A DNA stretch of 50,997 nt, taken from Bacillus sp. AFS001701 (GTDB taxonomy: Bacteria; Bacillota; Bacilli; Bacillales; Bacillaceae_G). The notes beneath the pieces are model-generated. The model did not search any database. It saw only the letters and a program-made list of their open reading frames with translations, and was not told the origin of the DNA. Location: NCBI RefSeq assembly GCF_002559405.1, contig NZ_NTZO01000059.1, positions 1-50,997 on the forward strand, read 5' to 3'. A program made the translations under genes and the position numbers. Shown here in pieces: positions 18,110 through 28,279 of the stretch (positions are counted from its first letter, which is position 1; the number at the start of each line of letters is the position of its first letter).

Positions 18110-20188
18110 GTGAAATCTTTAAAATCAATGGTAGTTTGGGGATTAATTTCAATACTTGGAGCTTTCTGTTTTTCGGTATTAGCTTTAAAAAGAGGGGAAA
18201 CAATAAATGCAATTTGGCTCCTCACAGCGGCAGTTTGTACATATGCAGTGGCTTATCGTTTTTATAGTAAGTTTATTGCAGAAAAAGTATTTAAACTGGA
18301 CGAAGATCGTAAAACACCTGCTGAAATTAATAATGATGGTAAAGACTTTGTACCAACGAATAAGTGGGTATTATTTGGTCACCATTTTGCAGCGATCGCA
18401 GGGGCTGGCCCACTGGTTGGACCAATTTTAGCTGCACAAATGGGTTATTTACCCGGAACGATTTGGATTATTGTAGGAGTTGTATTTGCTGGCGCAGTAC
18501 AGGATTTTGTCATATTAGCTGCTTCGACACGTAGAAATGGTAAATCACTAGGTGAAATGATTAAAGAAGAGATAGGTCCTATAACAGGGATTATCGCTTT
18601 AATTGGTATTTTAGGAATTATGGTAATTTTATTAGCTGTTTTAGCACTTGTTGTAGTTAAAGCGCTTGCTGGAAGTCCTTGGGGAATGTTTACGATTGCG
18701 GCAACAATTCCAATCGCACTTTTCATGGGGATTTATATGCGATACATACGTCCAGGCCGAGTAGGAGAAGGGTCTTTTATTGGTGTGATTTTATTACTAC
18801 TTTCTTTATATGCGGGACAATATGTAGCAGAAAGTCCAACATTAGCAGCAATGTTTACGTTTAAGGGAGAAACGATTGCTCTTATGTTAATTGGTTATGG
18901 TTTTATAGCATCAGTACTTCCAGTTTGGCTACTATTAGCTCCACGTGATTATTTAAGCACATTTTTAAAGGTTGGTACGATTTTAGCTTTAGCAATTGGC
19001 ATTATTATTGTAGCACCAGATTTACAAATGCCGGCCGTTACAAAATTTATTGACGGTACAGGACCTGTATTTGCCGGAAATCTATTTCCATTTTTATTTA
19101 TAACAATTGCTTGTGGATCTGTTTCTGGATTCCATGCATTAGTTGCTTCTGGCACTACCCCTAAAATGATTGAACGTGAAACGCATGCACGTTCAATTGG
19201 TTATGGTGCTATGTTAACGGAGTCTTTTGTAGCAGTAATGGCTATGATTGCTGCATGTTTATTAACTCCAGGAGCATATTTTGCGATAAATAGCCCACCT
19301 GCCATAATAGGAACTGACGTTAATCAAGTAGCTCAAGTCGTTTCAAGCTGGGGCTTTACAATAGCTCCTAATGATTTGACCACGTTAGCCAAAGACGTAG
19401 GGGAACAAACAATTCTTTCTCGTACTGGTGGGGCACCAACTTTAGCAATCGGCATGGCGGCACTTTTCTCTAAAGTAATCGGTGGTAAAGCATTAATGGC
19501 TTTTTGGTATCATTTTGCTATTTTATTTGAAGCATTATTTATTTTAACAACAATTGATGCTGGAACTAGGATTGGACGTTATATGACTCAGGATATTTTA
19601 GGCAATGTGTATAAGCCATTTGGAAAGACGGATTCACTTCCTGCAAATTTAATTGCGACAGCTATTTGCGTTTTCGGCTGGGGCTATTTCCTTTATCAAG
19701 GGGTTATTGATCCGCTTGGGGGCATTAATACTTTATGGCCGTTATTCGGTATCGCAAATCAAATGCTTGCAGCCATTGCATTATTGCTAGGCACGACTAT
19801 CTTGCTAAAAATGGGGAAAAAGGCATATGCGTGGATTACACTAGTGCCAACAATCTGGATCTTAATCGTTACAATGACTGCCGGTTGGCAAAAGCTATTT
19901 CATGCATTACCAAAAATAGGTTTTTTAGCGCATGCTAAAATTTTTAAAGATGGTTTAGATGCTGGCAAAATCCTTGCACCAGCAGCTAGTAAAGCACAAA
20001 TGAATCAAATTATTTTAAATGACTATATTGACGCAACAATTTGTGGATTGTTTATGGTGATTGTACTTTTAGTTCTAATTGCTTCGATTCGAAATTGCAT
20101 AAATATATTGTCTAATAAACCGATAAAATTACATGAAACTCCGTACATTAAACGCGAAGAAAGTGAACCGAAAAATTATGCACTATAA
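18110..20188 (+). CDS. cstA: Carbon starvation protein CstA family transporter
   Basis: Large membrane transporter of 692 aa with about 16-18 hydrophobic helices. Family segments are HHFAAIAGAGPLVGPILAAQMG (split here as HHFAAIAGAG and PLVGPILAAQMG, about 86-107), PGTIWIIVGVVFAGAVQDF, and SVSGFHALVASGTTPKMI. E. coli CstA and BtsT, of the same family, take up pyruvate and have been linked to peptide use; pyruvate is the best guess here. GTG start at 18110 behind AAAGGAGGT. The small YbdD-like gene follows directly, as in E. coli. Confidence 0.93.
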   Translation: MKSLKSMVVWGLISILGAFCFSVLALKRGETINAIWLLTAAVCTYAVAYRFYSKFIAEKVFKLDEDRKTPAEINNDGKDFVPTNKWVLFGHHFAAIAGAGPLVGPILAAQMGYLPGTIWIIVGVVFAGAVQDFVILAASTRRNGKSLGEMIKEEIGPITGIIALIGILGIMVILLAVLALVVVKALAGSPWGMFTIAATIPIALFMGIYMRYIRPGRVGEGSFIGVILLLLSLYAGQYVAESPTLAAMFTFKGETIALMLIGYGFIASVLPVWLLLAPRDYLSTFLKVGTILALAIGIIIVAPDLQMPAVTKFIDGTGPVFAGNLFPFLFITIACGSVSGFHALVASGTTPKMIERETHARSIGYGAMLTESFVAVMAMIAACLLTPGAYFAINSPPAIIGTDVNQVAQVVSSWGFTIAPNDLTTLAKDVGEQTILSRTGGAPTLAIGMAALFSKVIGGKALMAFWYHFAILFEALFILTTIDAGTRIGRYMTQDILGNVYKPFGKTDSLPANLIATAICVFGWGYFLYQGVIDPLGGINTLWPLFGIANQMLAAIALLLGTTILLKMGKKAYAWITLVPTIWILIVTMTAGWQKLFHALPKIGFLAHAKIFKDGLDAGKILAPAASKAQMNQIILNDYIDATICGLFMVIVLLVLIASIRNCINILSNKPIKLHETPYIKREESEPKNYAL

Positions 20189-20189
20189 A

Positions 20190-20381
20190 ATGAAGGAGTT
20201 TAAAAAATATTATAAACAGTTTATTAGTTTATTAGTAGGTGTACCAAGCTATGAGAAATATGTTGAACATATGAAAACACAACACCCTGATCAACCAATT
20301 CAAACTAGAAAAGAGTTCTTTATCGAAGCGCAAGAGTCACGTTTTAATTCTAAAGGTGGTAAAGTTACTCGTTGTTGTTGA
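20190..20381 (+). CDS. YbdD/YjiX family small protein
   Basis: A 63-aa protein whose middle reads GVPSYEKYVEHMKTQHPDQP and whose end is SRFNSKGGKVTRCC. These match the E. coli YbdD/YjiX pattern (YVEHM..NHPDQ, then a Gly-rich stretch and two terminal cysteines). In E. coli these small proteins are partners of CstA and BtsT, and this gene begins one base after the cstA stop. The start is uncertain: ATG at 20190 gives the family length but has no clear ribosome binding site, so coupled translation is likely. ATG at 20178, overlapping cstA, is the alternative. Confidence 0.85.
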   Translation: MKEFKKYYKQFISLLVGVPSYEKYVEHMKTQHPDQPIQTRKEFFIEAQESRFNSKGGKVTRCC

Positions 20382-20410
20382 GGCTGCACATCTAAAAAAT
20401 CTAATAAATG

Positions 20411-20448
20411 AAAAAATCCACAAGAAAAATCTTGTGGATTTTTTGTTT
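20411..20448 (+). terminator. Terminator after the cstA operon
   Basis: AAAAAATCCACAAG (20411-20424) pairs with CTTGTGGATTTTTT (20431-20444). It is symmetrical, so it also serves the convergent gene ending at 20449. Confidence 0.88.
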
Positions 20449-21114
20449 CTATTTTTTATCTCTACGATATAAATCCAGTGTTTTATATCCAGCACCTAAG
20501 ACCATTTTCATTTCTTCACGTCTTTTTGCTTTCGTTGCTTCTTGCTTAGCGCTATAGACGTGTCGTGCCCAATCTTTACGATACCCAGGAGTTAGAGACT
20601 TATAGATTGTAAGTAATTCAGGAGATTCTTCTAAATCCTTTTCAACATTTGGAATCATATCGACATAATCATCTACACATTGACTTGCTTTCGACGAATT
20701 CGCAGCTTTTGTTTCGTCTTTTAATCCAACAACTGTAAAGACATCATCCAACCCAACCATACGAGCAAATTTAATTGTACTTGAACCAATATAGCCGCTC
20801 TCATCTGCGCCTAACCCTTCGAATAAATCATCACGATGAATATAAGTCGGATATACTTTGTTTCCTTTTTTAGGATAGGCAATAAAAATATAGCCATTTT
20901 TATCTAAATAATGATTCTGGATAATCTTTGTGACTAGTTCTTTTAGTGAGTCCATATCAAGTACAAAAGCAAAAATTAGATCGTAAGGATAGTTTTGTAG
21001 ATCCGTATCAAAATGTGGTAGATCTGCAAAAAAATTTGCATCACTTGGTTGATTTAAAACAGTAGCTTTTTTATATTTTTTTAAGTTTAGCTTTTCAACA
21101 ATGGTTTTAGTCAT
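20449..21114 (-). CDS. YdeI/OmdA-domain protein
   Basis: A 221-aa cytoplasmic protein. The last 70 residues match the OmdA (YdeI) domain: LTPGYRKDWARHVYSAKQEA, then KAKRREEMKMVLGAGYKTL. The first 130 residues form a separate alpha/beta domain of unknown role (for example DLIFAFVLDMDSLKELVTKI and KNGYIFIAYPKKGNK). OmdA-type proteins have been associated with protection against bacteriocins or antimicrobial peptides in some bacteria. A Bce-type resistance module lies directly upstream on the same strand, which may or may not be meaningful. It is transcribed alone. Function is not assigned. Confidence 0.7.
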   Translation of the reverse strand: MTKTIVEKLNLKKYKKATVLNQPSDANFFADLPHFDTDLQNYPYDLIFAFVLDMDSLKELVTKIIQNHYLDKNGYIFIAYPKKGNKVYPTYIHRDDLFEGLGADESGYIGSSTIKFARMVGLDDVFTVVGLKDETKAANSSKASQCVDDYVDMIPNVEKDLEESPELLTIYKSLTPGYRKDWARHVYSAKQEATKAKRREEMKMVLGAGYKTLDLYRRDKK

Positions 21115-21167
21115 CCCAATCCACCTTTAAAGTAGTATGTATAAGGCTATTATAAATCAAAATAAGT

Positions 21168-21203
21168 AAAAAAATAATAGAAGCTAAAGGGAGAGCTTCT
21201 ATT
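21168..21203 (-). terminator. Terminator of the bceAB-like operon
   Basis: On the minus strand AATAGAAGCT (21203-21194) pairs with AGCTTCTATT (21185-21176), followed by A and seven T. Confidence 0.8.
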
Positions 21204-21226
21204 AATTATTAGGTAGTAGTGCTAGT

Positions 21227-23170
21227 CTAAAGGGCTTCTTTAATTACCTTTTTATAATAAAGAACGGATAAAAGACCAAAGACTGAGTATAAAACAGCAT
21301 ATAAAACCATGACGATAATCATTGGTGTCCAGACTTCAGTACCGAATAAGAACCATCCAGATTGGACGGCAAAATAGCTATGAACTAGTCCTACTACTAA
21401 TGGGATACCGAAATTAAACAATTGTTTAGAACGTATGCCTCTTAATAAGTCTCTACGGGAGAAACCTAGTTTACGTAAAATAGTATAGTTTGGTTTTTCG
21501 TCAACACTTTCATCCATCTGTTTAAAGTATAAAATACATCCAGATGTCATTAAGAACGTTAGTCCTAAAAATCCGACGATGAACATAATAAGGCCCATAT
21601 TTGCTTTCTGACTTTTAACGATTTCAAGTCGAGAAGCATTAGGATAATTCTTATCAAATTGATGGTTCATATAAATCTTATTTGCTTTTTCAATTTGTTT
21701 TTCATCAATTATATTAATGCCATTGTAGACAGTTGAATCTTTTTGAATTGATGAATCAAGATTCTGCTTTAATGTTTTAAATACTTGATCGTCTACAATA
21801 GCAGTAGGAAATCCTCCATTTGTAAAGTAGGAAGGTATAATCTTTTCACGTTTTAATCCTAAATAGTTTAGGTTAAATTTTTTCTTGCTGCTAGTTAATG
21901 CAATATGCCCTGATTCCTTTAAGGTCATAAATTTTTGAAGCATATCATCATATCCAGTAAATAAGGCTTCACTTGAAGCAAGGTTTACTTTAACTGACTT
22001 TTCGCTTACTACCGCTAGTGGGAATTTGTCAGCATCCTTCATCATGCCTTTTAACTCTGTATCTAGTATATTCTTTATATTTGTATTAACTTGAATAACC
22101 TCGATCTGTTTTTCGTTATATTTAATACCATTTTCATTTAGAGCAGTTGTGAAAGTTTGTAAATCCTTATTCTTATTTAAGAAAAAGTTAGCAGGGACAT
22201 GGCTCTCTGCAGTTTTTTCAGCAGAATAATAAGATATATAGCTTAATGATAATAATCCAATCGCTAGTGCTGAAACGGTTGTAATAATTGTTAGAATCAA
22301 GGCATTAGACTTCATTCTAAACATAATTGAAGATAAAGATAGGACATCATTAATATTTAAATAGCCATTTTTCTTTTTACGAACGATATTTAAAATAAAA
22401 CGAACCGAACTTTTATACACTAAATAAGTTCCAATAATGACTGACCCTAAAATATAGATCATTACCGAAAAAAGTGCAGTCATAGTAGTAAAATCGCCAT
22501 CAAATAATTTTGATGAAAGAAAATAACCTGAGATTATTAATAAAATACCTAAAATTCCAATAGAAATCTCGAAAACAGACATTTTTTTAAGCTTTCCTTC
22601 AGTCGATGAGACTACTCGGAACAAAGATAAAATAGTTTGTCTTTTAATAAAAGCATAATTCATTAACATAATGAACGCGTAAATTACGATAAATACAATT
22701 AATGTTTGCACTAATGCTTGTGAAGAAAAATGTAAAGTAGCAATCGCTTTTACTCCGACGATTTTATATAAAATCATAATGATCAGCCTTGAAATCGAAA
22801 AACCTACTAAAATCCCAAGAACCAATGAACTAAAATATAGAATACAATTTTCAACTGTTAAAATACCGAAAATCCTGTTTTTAGTCATTCCAATTAATTG
22901 AAACAAACCAATTTCTTTACTTCTTCTTTTTATAAAAATCATATTTGCATATAAAAGGAAAATCGATACGATTGCGACAAGTAAAATCGACGCTGAGCGA
23001 ATTGCTGCTGCTCCTTTAATCGAACCCTTTGTCGCTTCCATTGATGGATCATACTGCAATGTAACAAATGAGAAGTATAAGGCAGCACTAAAAATTAATG
23101 CAAAAACATATAGATAATAGTTTTTTAAATTCTTTTTTAAATTTCGGAATATCAAATGATTAATGCTCAT
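21227..23170 (-). CDS. BceB-like ABC transporter permease (FtsX type)
   Basis: Membrane subunit of a Bce-type transporter that senses and removes cell-wall-active peptide antibiotics. The 647-aa length and layout are typical: about ten membrane helices, with a large extracellular domain of about 200 residues between helices VII and VIII (about 300-510). FtsX-like segments (about 50-180 and near the end, [18 protein letters not shown]) are present. ATG at 23170 is behind AGGTGG, and the gene overlaps the ATPase gene by 11 bases, so translation is coupled. The antibiotic recognised cannot be inferred. Confidence 0.9.
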   Translation of the reverse strand: MSINHLIFRNLKKNLKNYYLYVFALIFSAALYFSFVTLQYDPSMEATKGSIKGAAAIRSASILLVAIVSIFLLYANMIFIKRRSKEIGLFQLIGMTKNRIFGILTVENCILYFSSLVLGILVGFSISRLIIMILYKIVGVKAIATLHFSSQALVQTLIVFIVIYAFIMLMNYAFIKRQTILSLFRVVSSTEGKLKKMSVFEISIGILGILLIISGYFLSSKLFDGDFTTMTALFSVMIYILGSVIIGTYLVYKSSVRFILNIVRKKKNGYLNINDVLSLSSIMFRMKSNALILTIITTVSALAIGLLSLSYISYYSAEKTAESHVPANFFLNKNKDLQTFTTALNENGIKYNEKQIEVIQVNTNIKNILDTELKGMMKDADKFPLAVVSEKSVKVNLASSEALFTGYDDMLQKFMTLKESGHIALTSSKKKFNLNYLGLKREKIIPSYFTNGGFPTAIVDDQVFKTLKQNLDSSIQKDSTVYNGINIIDEKQIEKANKIYMNHQFDKNYPNASRLEIVKSQKANMGLIMFIVGFLGLTFLMTSGCILYFKQMDESVDEKPNYTILRKLGFSRRDLLRGIRSKQLFNFGIPLVVGLVHSYFAVQSGWFLFGTEVWTPMIIVMVLYAVLYSVFGLLSVLYYKKVIKEAL

Positions 23171-23921
23171 GATGAACACCACCTAATACACCTTGGGTTT
23201 TCATAATATCTTTAAAGAAATTCTGTCTCGTTTCATCGCCTTTGTGAAGTTGTGAATAGATTTGTCCATCTTTAATAAAGACAACGCGATTGCAAAAGCT
23301 TGCTGCTACTGGATCATGTGTAACCATTACAATTGTCGCGTTTCTTTTCTCATTTAGGTCACTTAGTTTATTTAATAAATCTGAAGCAGATTTTGAATCC
23401 AATGCGCCTGTAGGTTCATCCGCGAAAATAATACTAGGTTCATGAATAAACGCTCTAGCGGCTGAAGTACGCTGTTTTTGTCCCCCAGAGATTTCGTTAG
23501 GATACTTATCTTTTAATTCATAAATACCAAGCTCTTTCGCAATAACATCAAATTTTTGATTGGCTTCACTTGGTGACGTTTTTGTTATTGATAAAGGTAG
23601 AAGTATATTTTCCTTTACTGTTAATGTATCTAGTAAGTTGTATTCCTGGAAAATAAAGCCCAAATAGTATTTACGAAATTCTGCTAATTGTTTTTCTTTC
23701 ATATCCGTAATATCTTTACCTTCAATTGCAATCGTTCCACTATTAATCTTATCTATCGAGGAAAGAACGTTTAGTAAAGTAGTTTTACCAGATCCAGACG
23801 GACCCATGATACTAACAAATTCACCTTTTTCGATGTTTATATTAATGCCACTTAAAACTTCTTGTTTATTAAATTTATTTCCGTAACTTTTATGAATTTT
23901 ATTTGCTTCTAAAATATTCAT
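23160..23921 (-). CDS. BceA-like ABC transporter ATPase
   Basis: Drives the Bce-type transporter. The 253-aa protein has Walker [13 protein letters not shown] (about 43-54), the Q loop [14 protein letters not shown], signature [15 protein letters not shown], Walker [14 protein letters not shown] and the switch histidine in IVMVTHD. I start at the ATG at 23921, 8 bases after AAAGGAG; the GTG three codons upstream is less well placed. Separated from the kinase gene by a 104-bp intergenic region containing a hairpin and a weak -35 promoter, typical of a promoter activated by the partner regulator. Confidence 0.94.
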   Translation of the reverse strand: MNILEANKIHKSYGNKFNKQEVLSGININIEKGEFVSIMGPSGSGKTTLLNVLSSIDKINSGTIAIEGKDITDMKEKQLAEFRKYYLGFIFQEYNLLDTLTVKENILLPLSITKTSPSEANQKFDVIAKELGIYELKDKYPNEISGGQKQRTSAARAFIHEPSIIFADEPTGALDSKSASDLLNKLSDLNEKRNATIVMVTHDPVAASFCNRVVFIKDGQIYSQLHKGDETRQNFFKDIMKTQGVLGGVHHEH

Positions 23922-23955
23922 TTCATACACTCCTTTATTTTCATTCGATAAAATT

Positions 23956-24033
23956 AGTATAAATGGTTACCAAGACCGTTTCCTTTGATTAACCGAACAA
24001 TAAACAAAAGCATGTGACAATTTTGTCACATGC
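23956..24033 (-). promoter_or_regulatory. Hairpin and candidate BceR-type operator upstream of the ATPase gene
   Basis: Minus strand 24033 to 24010 reads GCATGTGACA-AAAT-TGTCACATGC, a perfect dyad with 10-bp arms. It overlaps the kinase stop codon and precedes a T-rich stretch, so it can act as terminator of the regulator-kinase pair. Its core TGACA-N4-TGTCA is also close to the TNACA-N4-TGTAA site I recall for BceR in B. subtilis. About 55 bp downstream lies a TATACT -10 with no good -35, as expected for an activated promoter. Confidence 0.5.
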
Positions 24034-25030
24034 CTGTTATTTTTACAAATTCATTTCGTTTAGGGAAGATTAGTGTGAAAGTTGAACCTTTATCTAACTC
24101 AGACTTTACTTGGAACGTAATATGTAGGGACTGGGCAGCTTTCTTTGCTAAATATAACCCCATCCCTGTAGAGGCATTGTCTTGATGCTGAATCGTAGAA
24201 GTAAATCCTTTTTCGAAAATTCGCGGCAAATCTTTTGAATGAATACCACGACCGAAGTCTTCAATTTCAAGAATCACTTGCTCATTTTTTTGCTTACTTA
24301 TTATCCGAATGTCTGAAGATGGACTATATTTCACGGCATTTGTTAATAACTGTCGCAGTATATATGATAGCCATTTAGCATCACTGAATACTTCTAGCTC
24401 CTCTAATTCAATATCAAATCCAATCCCTTTATGTATACACCATGATTGCAAAGTTTTAATCTCTGGATAAATGACATCTTCAAGCTGAATCTTTTCGATA
24501 TAAAGATCATTCTCAATAAAAGGTATTCTTTTTTGGTGAAGTTGTTGATCTAGTAATAGGTGAATACGTAGCCATTCATATGTTAAATTTGATTTTAACT
24601 TTTCATCCTTCATACGATCAATCATTAAATGCATTGCTGTTAAAGGTGTTTTTACTTCATGGATCCATGATAGGAGCTCATCTTTTTCTTGCTCTAAATA
24701 AGTTTGATTTTGAATAGCTATTTTTTTCAATAAGCTTGTTTGATTGGTTAAGCTGTTTTCAACAATTTCTTCAAATGGACTATTTGATTCTTCAACTCCA
24801 GTCAAATCAAGGTTATCTTCACGTTCAACAAGACTTTTATAAAATTTTATTTCTTTAGGATATCGAATGACTAAAAAAATGATAAACAATAATAGTGATA
24901 GAAAGACTATGTAAAGTAGTGATTTTAAAGGAATTGACGAATCAATAAATGAAACAAATACAACGAGTACTTGTGTTAGTAGAAAAAAAAGTATCCAGCT
25001 AAATCGCTCAATTAGGAATGTTTTAATCAT
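24026..25030 (-). CDS. BceS-like intramembrane-sensing histidine kinase
   Basis: Membrane kinase of 334 aa with two helices (about 12-30 and 36-56) joined by only a few residues, the hallmark of intramembrane-sensing kinases that listen to their ABC transporter instead of the ligand. Phospho-acceptor His-124 is in SWIHEVKTPLTAMHL. The ATPase domain shows LLTNAVKYSP, VILEIEDFGRGI and TGMGLYLAKKAA. The ATG overlaps the regulator's stop by four bases (ATGA). It should phosphorylate the regulator upstream when the BceAB-like transporter is working. Confidence 0.93.
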   Translation of the reverse strand: MIKTFLIERFSWILFFLLTQVLVVFVSFIDSSIPLKSLLYIVFLSLLLFIIFLVIRYPKEIKFYKSLVEREDNLDLTGVEESNSPFEEIVENSLTNQTSLLKKIAIQNQTYLEQEKDELLSWIHEVKTPLTAMHLMIDRMKDEKLKSNLTYEWLRIHLLLDQQLHQKRIPFIENDLYIEKIQLEDVIYPEIKTLQSWCIHKGIGFDIELEELEVFSDAKWLSYILRQLLTNAVKYSPSSDIRIISKQKNEQVILEIEDFGRGIHSKDLPRIFEKGFTSTIQHQDNASTGMGLYLAKKAAQSLHITFQVKSELDKGSTFTLIFPKRNEFVKITGM

Positions 25031-25716
25031 TTGATAACCTCTTCTAAAGCAATATATCCTTGACCAACCTTTGTTTCAATAAATTGACCTAATCCTACTT
25101 CATCTAGTCTTTTCCGCAATCGATTTACGTTTACTGTTAAGGTGTTATCACTAATAAATCGCTTGTCATCCCAAAGGGCATTTATTAATTCCTCACGACT
25201 TACGATTTTATTTTTTTGTTCAATTAGCAGTTTTAAAATATAGATCTCATTCTTTGTAAGTTCAATTGCACCAGTTTCATTCGATACAGTATTTTTTTCA
25301 TAATCGACGGTTGCACCACACCAAGTTTTAAGAGCAATTTTTTCGGTATTGTAATTATAAACGCGTCTAAGAGTGGCCTGGATTTTCGCAATTAGTACAT
25401 CAAAATGAAATGGCTTTTGTATAAAATCATCTGCTCCAAGCTGCATCGACATGACCATATCCGAGGGGTGATCTCTTGAAGATAGAAAGATAATTGGTAC
25501 ATTTGAATGGGAACGGATCATACGACACCAATGGAAACCATCGTATTTTGGTAGTTGTATATCAATGATGACTAAATCTGGTTTTATCTCTGTAAACTCT
25601 TGAATTACCTTATTAAAATCTGTTATTCCAAATACCTCGTAAGACCATCCAGATAAGCGATCTTTAATCTCAGTGAATAAAGAAGAATCATCTTCAATGA
25701 GTAATAGTTTAAACAA
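25027..25716 (-). CDS. BceR-like response regulator (OmpR type)
   Basis: A 229-aa regulator. The receiver has the acidic residues in LLLIEDD, phospho-acceptor Asp-52 in LVIIDIQLPKYDG and the lysine in IQKPF (about 101). The C-terminal winged helix contains ELTKNEIYILKLLIEQ, VSREELINALW, DNTLTVNVNRLRKRL and KVGQGYIAL. First gene of a regulator-kinase pair followed by the transporter it should activate. Expected target is the operator-like dyad at 24010-24033. Confidence 0.93.
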   Translation of the reverse strand: MFKLLLIEDDSSLFTEIKDRLSGWSYEVFGITDFNKVIQEFTEIKPDLVIIDIQLPKYDGFHWCRMIRSHSNVPIIFLSSRDHPSDMVMSMQLGADDFIQKPFHFDVLIAKIQATLRRVYNYNTEKIALKTWCGATVDYEKNTVSNETGAIELTKNEIYILKLLIEQKNKIVSREELINALWDDKRFISDNTLTVNVNRLRKRLDEVGLGQFIETKVGQGYIALEEVIK

Positions 25717-25804
25717 ATGGTTTCACCACACTTTTTATTTACTTTCCATTAATTGTAAAATAAAAACAAATTAAGTGCTATAAACGAATATAGTATTTAC
25801 TTGA

Positions 25805-25841
25805 TTAAAAAAAGTACACTGTATTTTATACAGTGCACTTT
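25805..25841 (-). terminator. Terminator of the queuosine precursor operon
   Basis: On the minus strand AAAGTGCACTGTAT (25841-25828 region) pairs with ATACAGTGTACTTT (25824-25811), followed by a T-run. It lies only 7 bp past the queF stop. Confidence 0.82.
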
Positions 25842-25847
25842 TAGTTC

Positions 25848-26345
25848 TTATCGATTATCAATCTTCTCAGGGTATAAATCATGGTTCATCATACGATGTT
25901 CAGCCATTTTTTCGTATTTTGTACCTGGTCGACCATAGTTACAATATGGGTCAATTGAAATTCCGCCACGTGGAGTGAATTTCCCCCAAACCTCAATATA
26001 ACGAGGGTCCATTAATTTGATTAAGTCATCCATGATAATATTCATGCAATCCTCATGGAAGTCACCATGATTACGGAAGCTAAAGAAGTATAATTTTAAT
26101 GATTTACTTTCTACCATTTTTTTCTCAGGAATATAGCTTATATAAATTGTCGCAAAATCAGGTTGACCTGTTTTTGGACAAAGTGAAGTAAATTCAGGGA
26201 AATTAAATTTTACGAAATAATCACGATCTGGGTGAGTATTATCAAATGTTTCTAATATTCCTGGATCGTATTCAAATAAATATTTTGTGTTGTTGCTGCC
26301 AAGTAATGATACATCTTCTAGTGAACCTTTTGATCTTCCTACCAT
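25848..26345 (-). CDS. queF: NADPH-dependent 7-cyano-7-deazaguanine reductase
   Basis: Reduces preQ0 to preQ1, the base inserted into tRNA on the way to queuosine. The 165-aa length is that of the short (Bacillus-type) QueF. Catalytic Cys-56 sits in [14 protein letters not shown] with the catalytic Asp-63. The QueF signature [20 protein letters not shown] follows, as does the C-terminal YGRPGTKYE. Last gene of queC-queD-queE-queF, 5 bases after queE. This is also the step that yields the ligand of the riboswitch upstream of queC, so the operon is feedback controlled. Confidence 0.97.
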   Translation of the reverse strand: MVGRSKGSLEDVSLLGSNNTKYLFEYDPGILETFDNTHPDRDYFVKFNFPEFTSLCPKTGQPDFATIYISYIPEKKMVESKSLKLYFFSFRNHGDFHEDCMNIIMDDLIKLMDPRYIEVWGKFTPRGGISIDPYCNYGRPGTKYEKMAEHRMMNHDLYPEKIDNR

Positions 26346-26350
26346 TTTGG

Positions 26351-27067
26351 TTAAACTCCTCTCTTATTTCCCCAAACAAATGCATGTAGTTGAGGTAAAA
26401 CTTTTACATTTTTAAAGACTTTTGATTTCATTGCTTCATCTATAAGCCATTCGTAACGATTTAACATGTATTGTAATAAAGTGCTATCATCCGCATTTAG
26501 CCAACTATTTCCGACTTGTAAAAAGAACGGAACATGTGGGAATTTTTGATGAACAGTTTCCGCATAAGCTAAATCTTTTTCATCAAAAATAACAACTTTT
26601 AAGCAAAACTTTGGATGATTTTCTAATTTTTGAATAATGCTTCCTAGCATATCAAAATCAGTGTTCATACCACTGCTAGGCGGTTTAGGCGATAAAGTAA
26701 CTTCATCAATAGAAGGTAACCATGGTTGCCACTTACTACCTTGAGTTTCAAGAGCTAAAGTCATATTCTTTTCCTTTAAAAACTCAACTACAGGGCCTAA
26801 AGATGGAAGTAAGGCAGGGTTTCCACCAGAAATCGTAATATGAGAGAATGTATCGCCGCCTAAGTTGGTTAAATTCTTCCAAACTTCTTCCGCGGTCATC
26901 CATTTTATATTTTCTTTTTCACTACCATCCCAAGTGAACGAAGAATCGCACCAACTACAAGAGTAATCACAACCCGCAGTACGAATAAACATCGTTTTTT
27001 GACCGATTGCCATTCCTTCACCTTGTACAGTAGGTCCGAATATTTCAAGTACTGGAATTTTACTCAT
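26351..27067 (-). CDS. queE: 7-carboxy-7-deazaguanine synthase (radical SAM)
   Basis: Rearranges carboxy-tetrahydropterin to 7-carboxy-7-deazaguanine. The 238-aa protein has the iron-sulfur cluster motif in [15 protein letters not shown] (C-x3-C-x2-C, about residues 33-40), the N-terminal [15 protein letters not shown] and the SAM-site [10 protein letters not shown]. It overlaps queD by eight bases (ATGAGTAA), which implies coupled translation. Complete for the Bacillus-type enzyme. Confidence 0.96.
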   Translation of the reverse strand: MSKIPVLEIFGPTVQGEGMAIGQKTMFIRTAGCDYSCSWCDSSFTWDGSEKENIKWMTAEEVWKNLTNLGGDTFSHITISGGNPALLPSLGPVVEFLKEKNMTLALETQGSKWQPWLPSIDEVTLSPKPPSSGMNTDFDMLGSIIQKLENHPKFCLKVVIFDEKDLAYAETVHQKFPHVPFFLQVGNSWLNADDSTLLQYMLNRYEWLIDEAMKSKVFKNVKVLPQLHAFVWGNKRGV

Positions 27068-27536
27068 TGATCATCCACTCCCTACGAGCTTCTGCGTAGC
27101 AAGTAGGCGTTTCAAATAAACGAACAAACTCTACTCGAATATCTTGCGTAGGATTTGTGTGATCCTTAAGTGCATTTTCCATTTGCTCATAAATCCAAAC
27201 AACCATATTTTCGGCTGTTGTATTCATCGGGGGTAGCATCTCATTTAAATAACGGTGATCTAAATAGATTTCAATTTTTTCCTTCCAAATCTGTTTAATA
27301 TCACCAAAATCGATCACTAAGCCAATTTCGTCAACAAAACCACTAATTCCAAAAATAACTTTATATGTGTGTCCATGTAAATTTTTACATTTACCTTCGT
27401 AGCAATGTAAGTGATGTGCAGCATCAAAGGTAAATTCTTTATTAACAAGAACTCGTTTATGATGATATTTTAAGTCTTCTTTTTTTATATGCTCATCAAT
27501 CTTATGAAGTCTTTCTACGATGCGAAAATCAAACAT
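27060..27536 (-). CDS. queD: 6-carboxytetrahydropterin synthase
   Basis: Makes 6-carboxy-tetrahydropterin from dihydroneopterin triphosphate. The 158-aa PTPS-fold protein shows the zinc ligands in [20 protein letters not shown] (about 33-52), [21 protein letters not shown], and the PTAEN-like TTAENMVVW with the catalytic Glu. Overlaps queC by eight bases and queE by eight. Slightly longer N-terminus (about 25 residues before the core) than the E. coli enzyme, as in Bacillus homologues. Confidence 0.96.
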   Translation of the reverse strand: MFDFRIVERLHKIDEHIKKEDLKYHHKRVLVNKEFTFDAAHHLHCYEGKCKNLHGHTYKVIFGISGFVDEIGLVIDFGDIKQIWKEKIEIYLDHRYLNEMLPPMNTTAENMVVWIYEQMENALKDHTNPTQDIRVEFVRLFETPTCYAEARREWMINE

Positions 27537-28194
27537 GCTTTGTGGCTCCCTTCGATTGTAGGTAACGATCTAAACCAGCCTGACGAAGCTCACATGCCGG
27601 ACATTCTCCACAACCATCAGAAATAATGCCGTTATAGCAAGTTAATGTTTTATTTTTTACGTATTCAAATGCACCTAATTCATCAGCTAATTTCCATGTG
27701 TCAGCCTTATCGATCCACATAAGTGGAGTATGAATAACAAATGGATAATCCATAGATAGATTAAGAGTTACATTTAATGATTTAACAAAGATATCTCGGC
27801 AGTCAGGGTATCCGCTAAAGTCAGTCTCACAAACACCAGTAATAATGTTCTTTGCTCCTTTTTGTTTAGCAAGTACTGCTGCAAAAGATAGGAATAACAA
27901 GTTACGTCCATCGACGAATGTAGAAGGAAGTTCGCCTTCTTCGTGAGTTATGTCAATATCTGATCTTGTTAAAGCATTTGGTGCAAGCTGATTTAACAAG
28001 GACATATCAAGGATATGGTGAGGAATATTTAATTCCTTACAAATATCTGCAGCTACATCTAATTCTAGTTTATGGCGCTGATTGTAATTAAACGTAACAG
28101 CTTCAACCTCACCAAATTGTTGCATAGCCCAGAATAAACAAGTAGTACTGTCTTGGCCACCGCTAAATACAACGATTGCTTTTTCATTTTTCAT
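27529..28194 (-). CDS. queC: 7-cyano-7-deazaguanine synthase
   Basis: Converts 7-carboxy-7-deazaguanine to preQ0 with ATP and ammonia. The PP-loop [14 protein letters not shown] is at residues about 11-24, followed by [11 protein letters not shown]. The zinc site is formed by cysteines in KTLTCYNG and [14 protein letters not shown] at 28194 is chosen because AAAGGAGAG precedes it and the 221-aa product then matches B. subtilis QueC; the open frame upstream lies in the untranslated leader. First gene of the operon, behind the preQ1-I riboswitch. Confidence 0.96.
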   Translation of the reverse strand: MKNEKAIVVFSGGQDSTTCLFWAMQQFGEVEAVTFNYNQRHKLELDVAADICKELNIPHHILDMSLLNQLAPNALTRSDIDITHEEGELPSTFVDGRNLLFLSFAAVLAKQKGAKNIITGVCETDFSGYPDCRDIFVKSLNVTLNLSMDYPFVIHTPLMWIDKADTWKLADELGAFEYVKNKTLTCYNGIISDGCGECPACELRQAGLDRYLQSKGATKHV

Positions 28195-28244
28195 ATTTTT
28201 TCTCTCCTTTACATGATTAAAAAGAAGAGGGCATCCCGAATAAC

Positions 28245-28277
28245 AAAAATAAAAACAATACGACAATTATTGTTTTT
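28245..28277 (-). terminator. Possible expression-platform terminator of the preQ1 riboswitch
   Basis: On the minus strand AAAAACAATA (28277-28268) pairs with TATTGTTTTT (28260-28251), then ATTTTT. It begins two bases after the aptamer, the right place for ligand-dependent termination. The stem is nearly all A-T and so weak. A second, smaller GGG-ATG-CCC hairpin before a T-rich run lies further down and could contribute. Confidence 0.5.
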
Positions 28278-28279
28278 CG

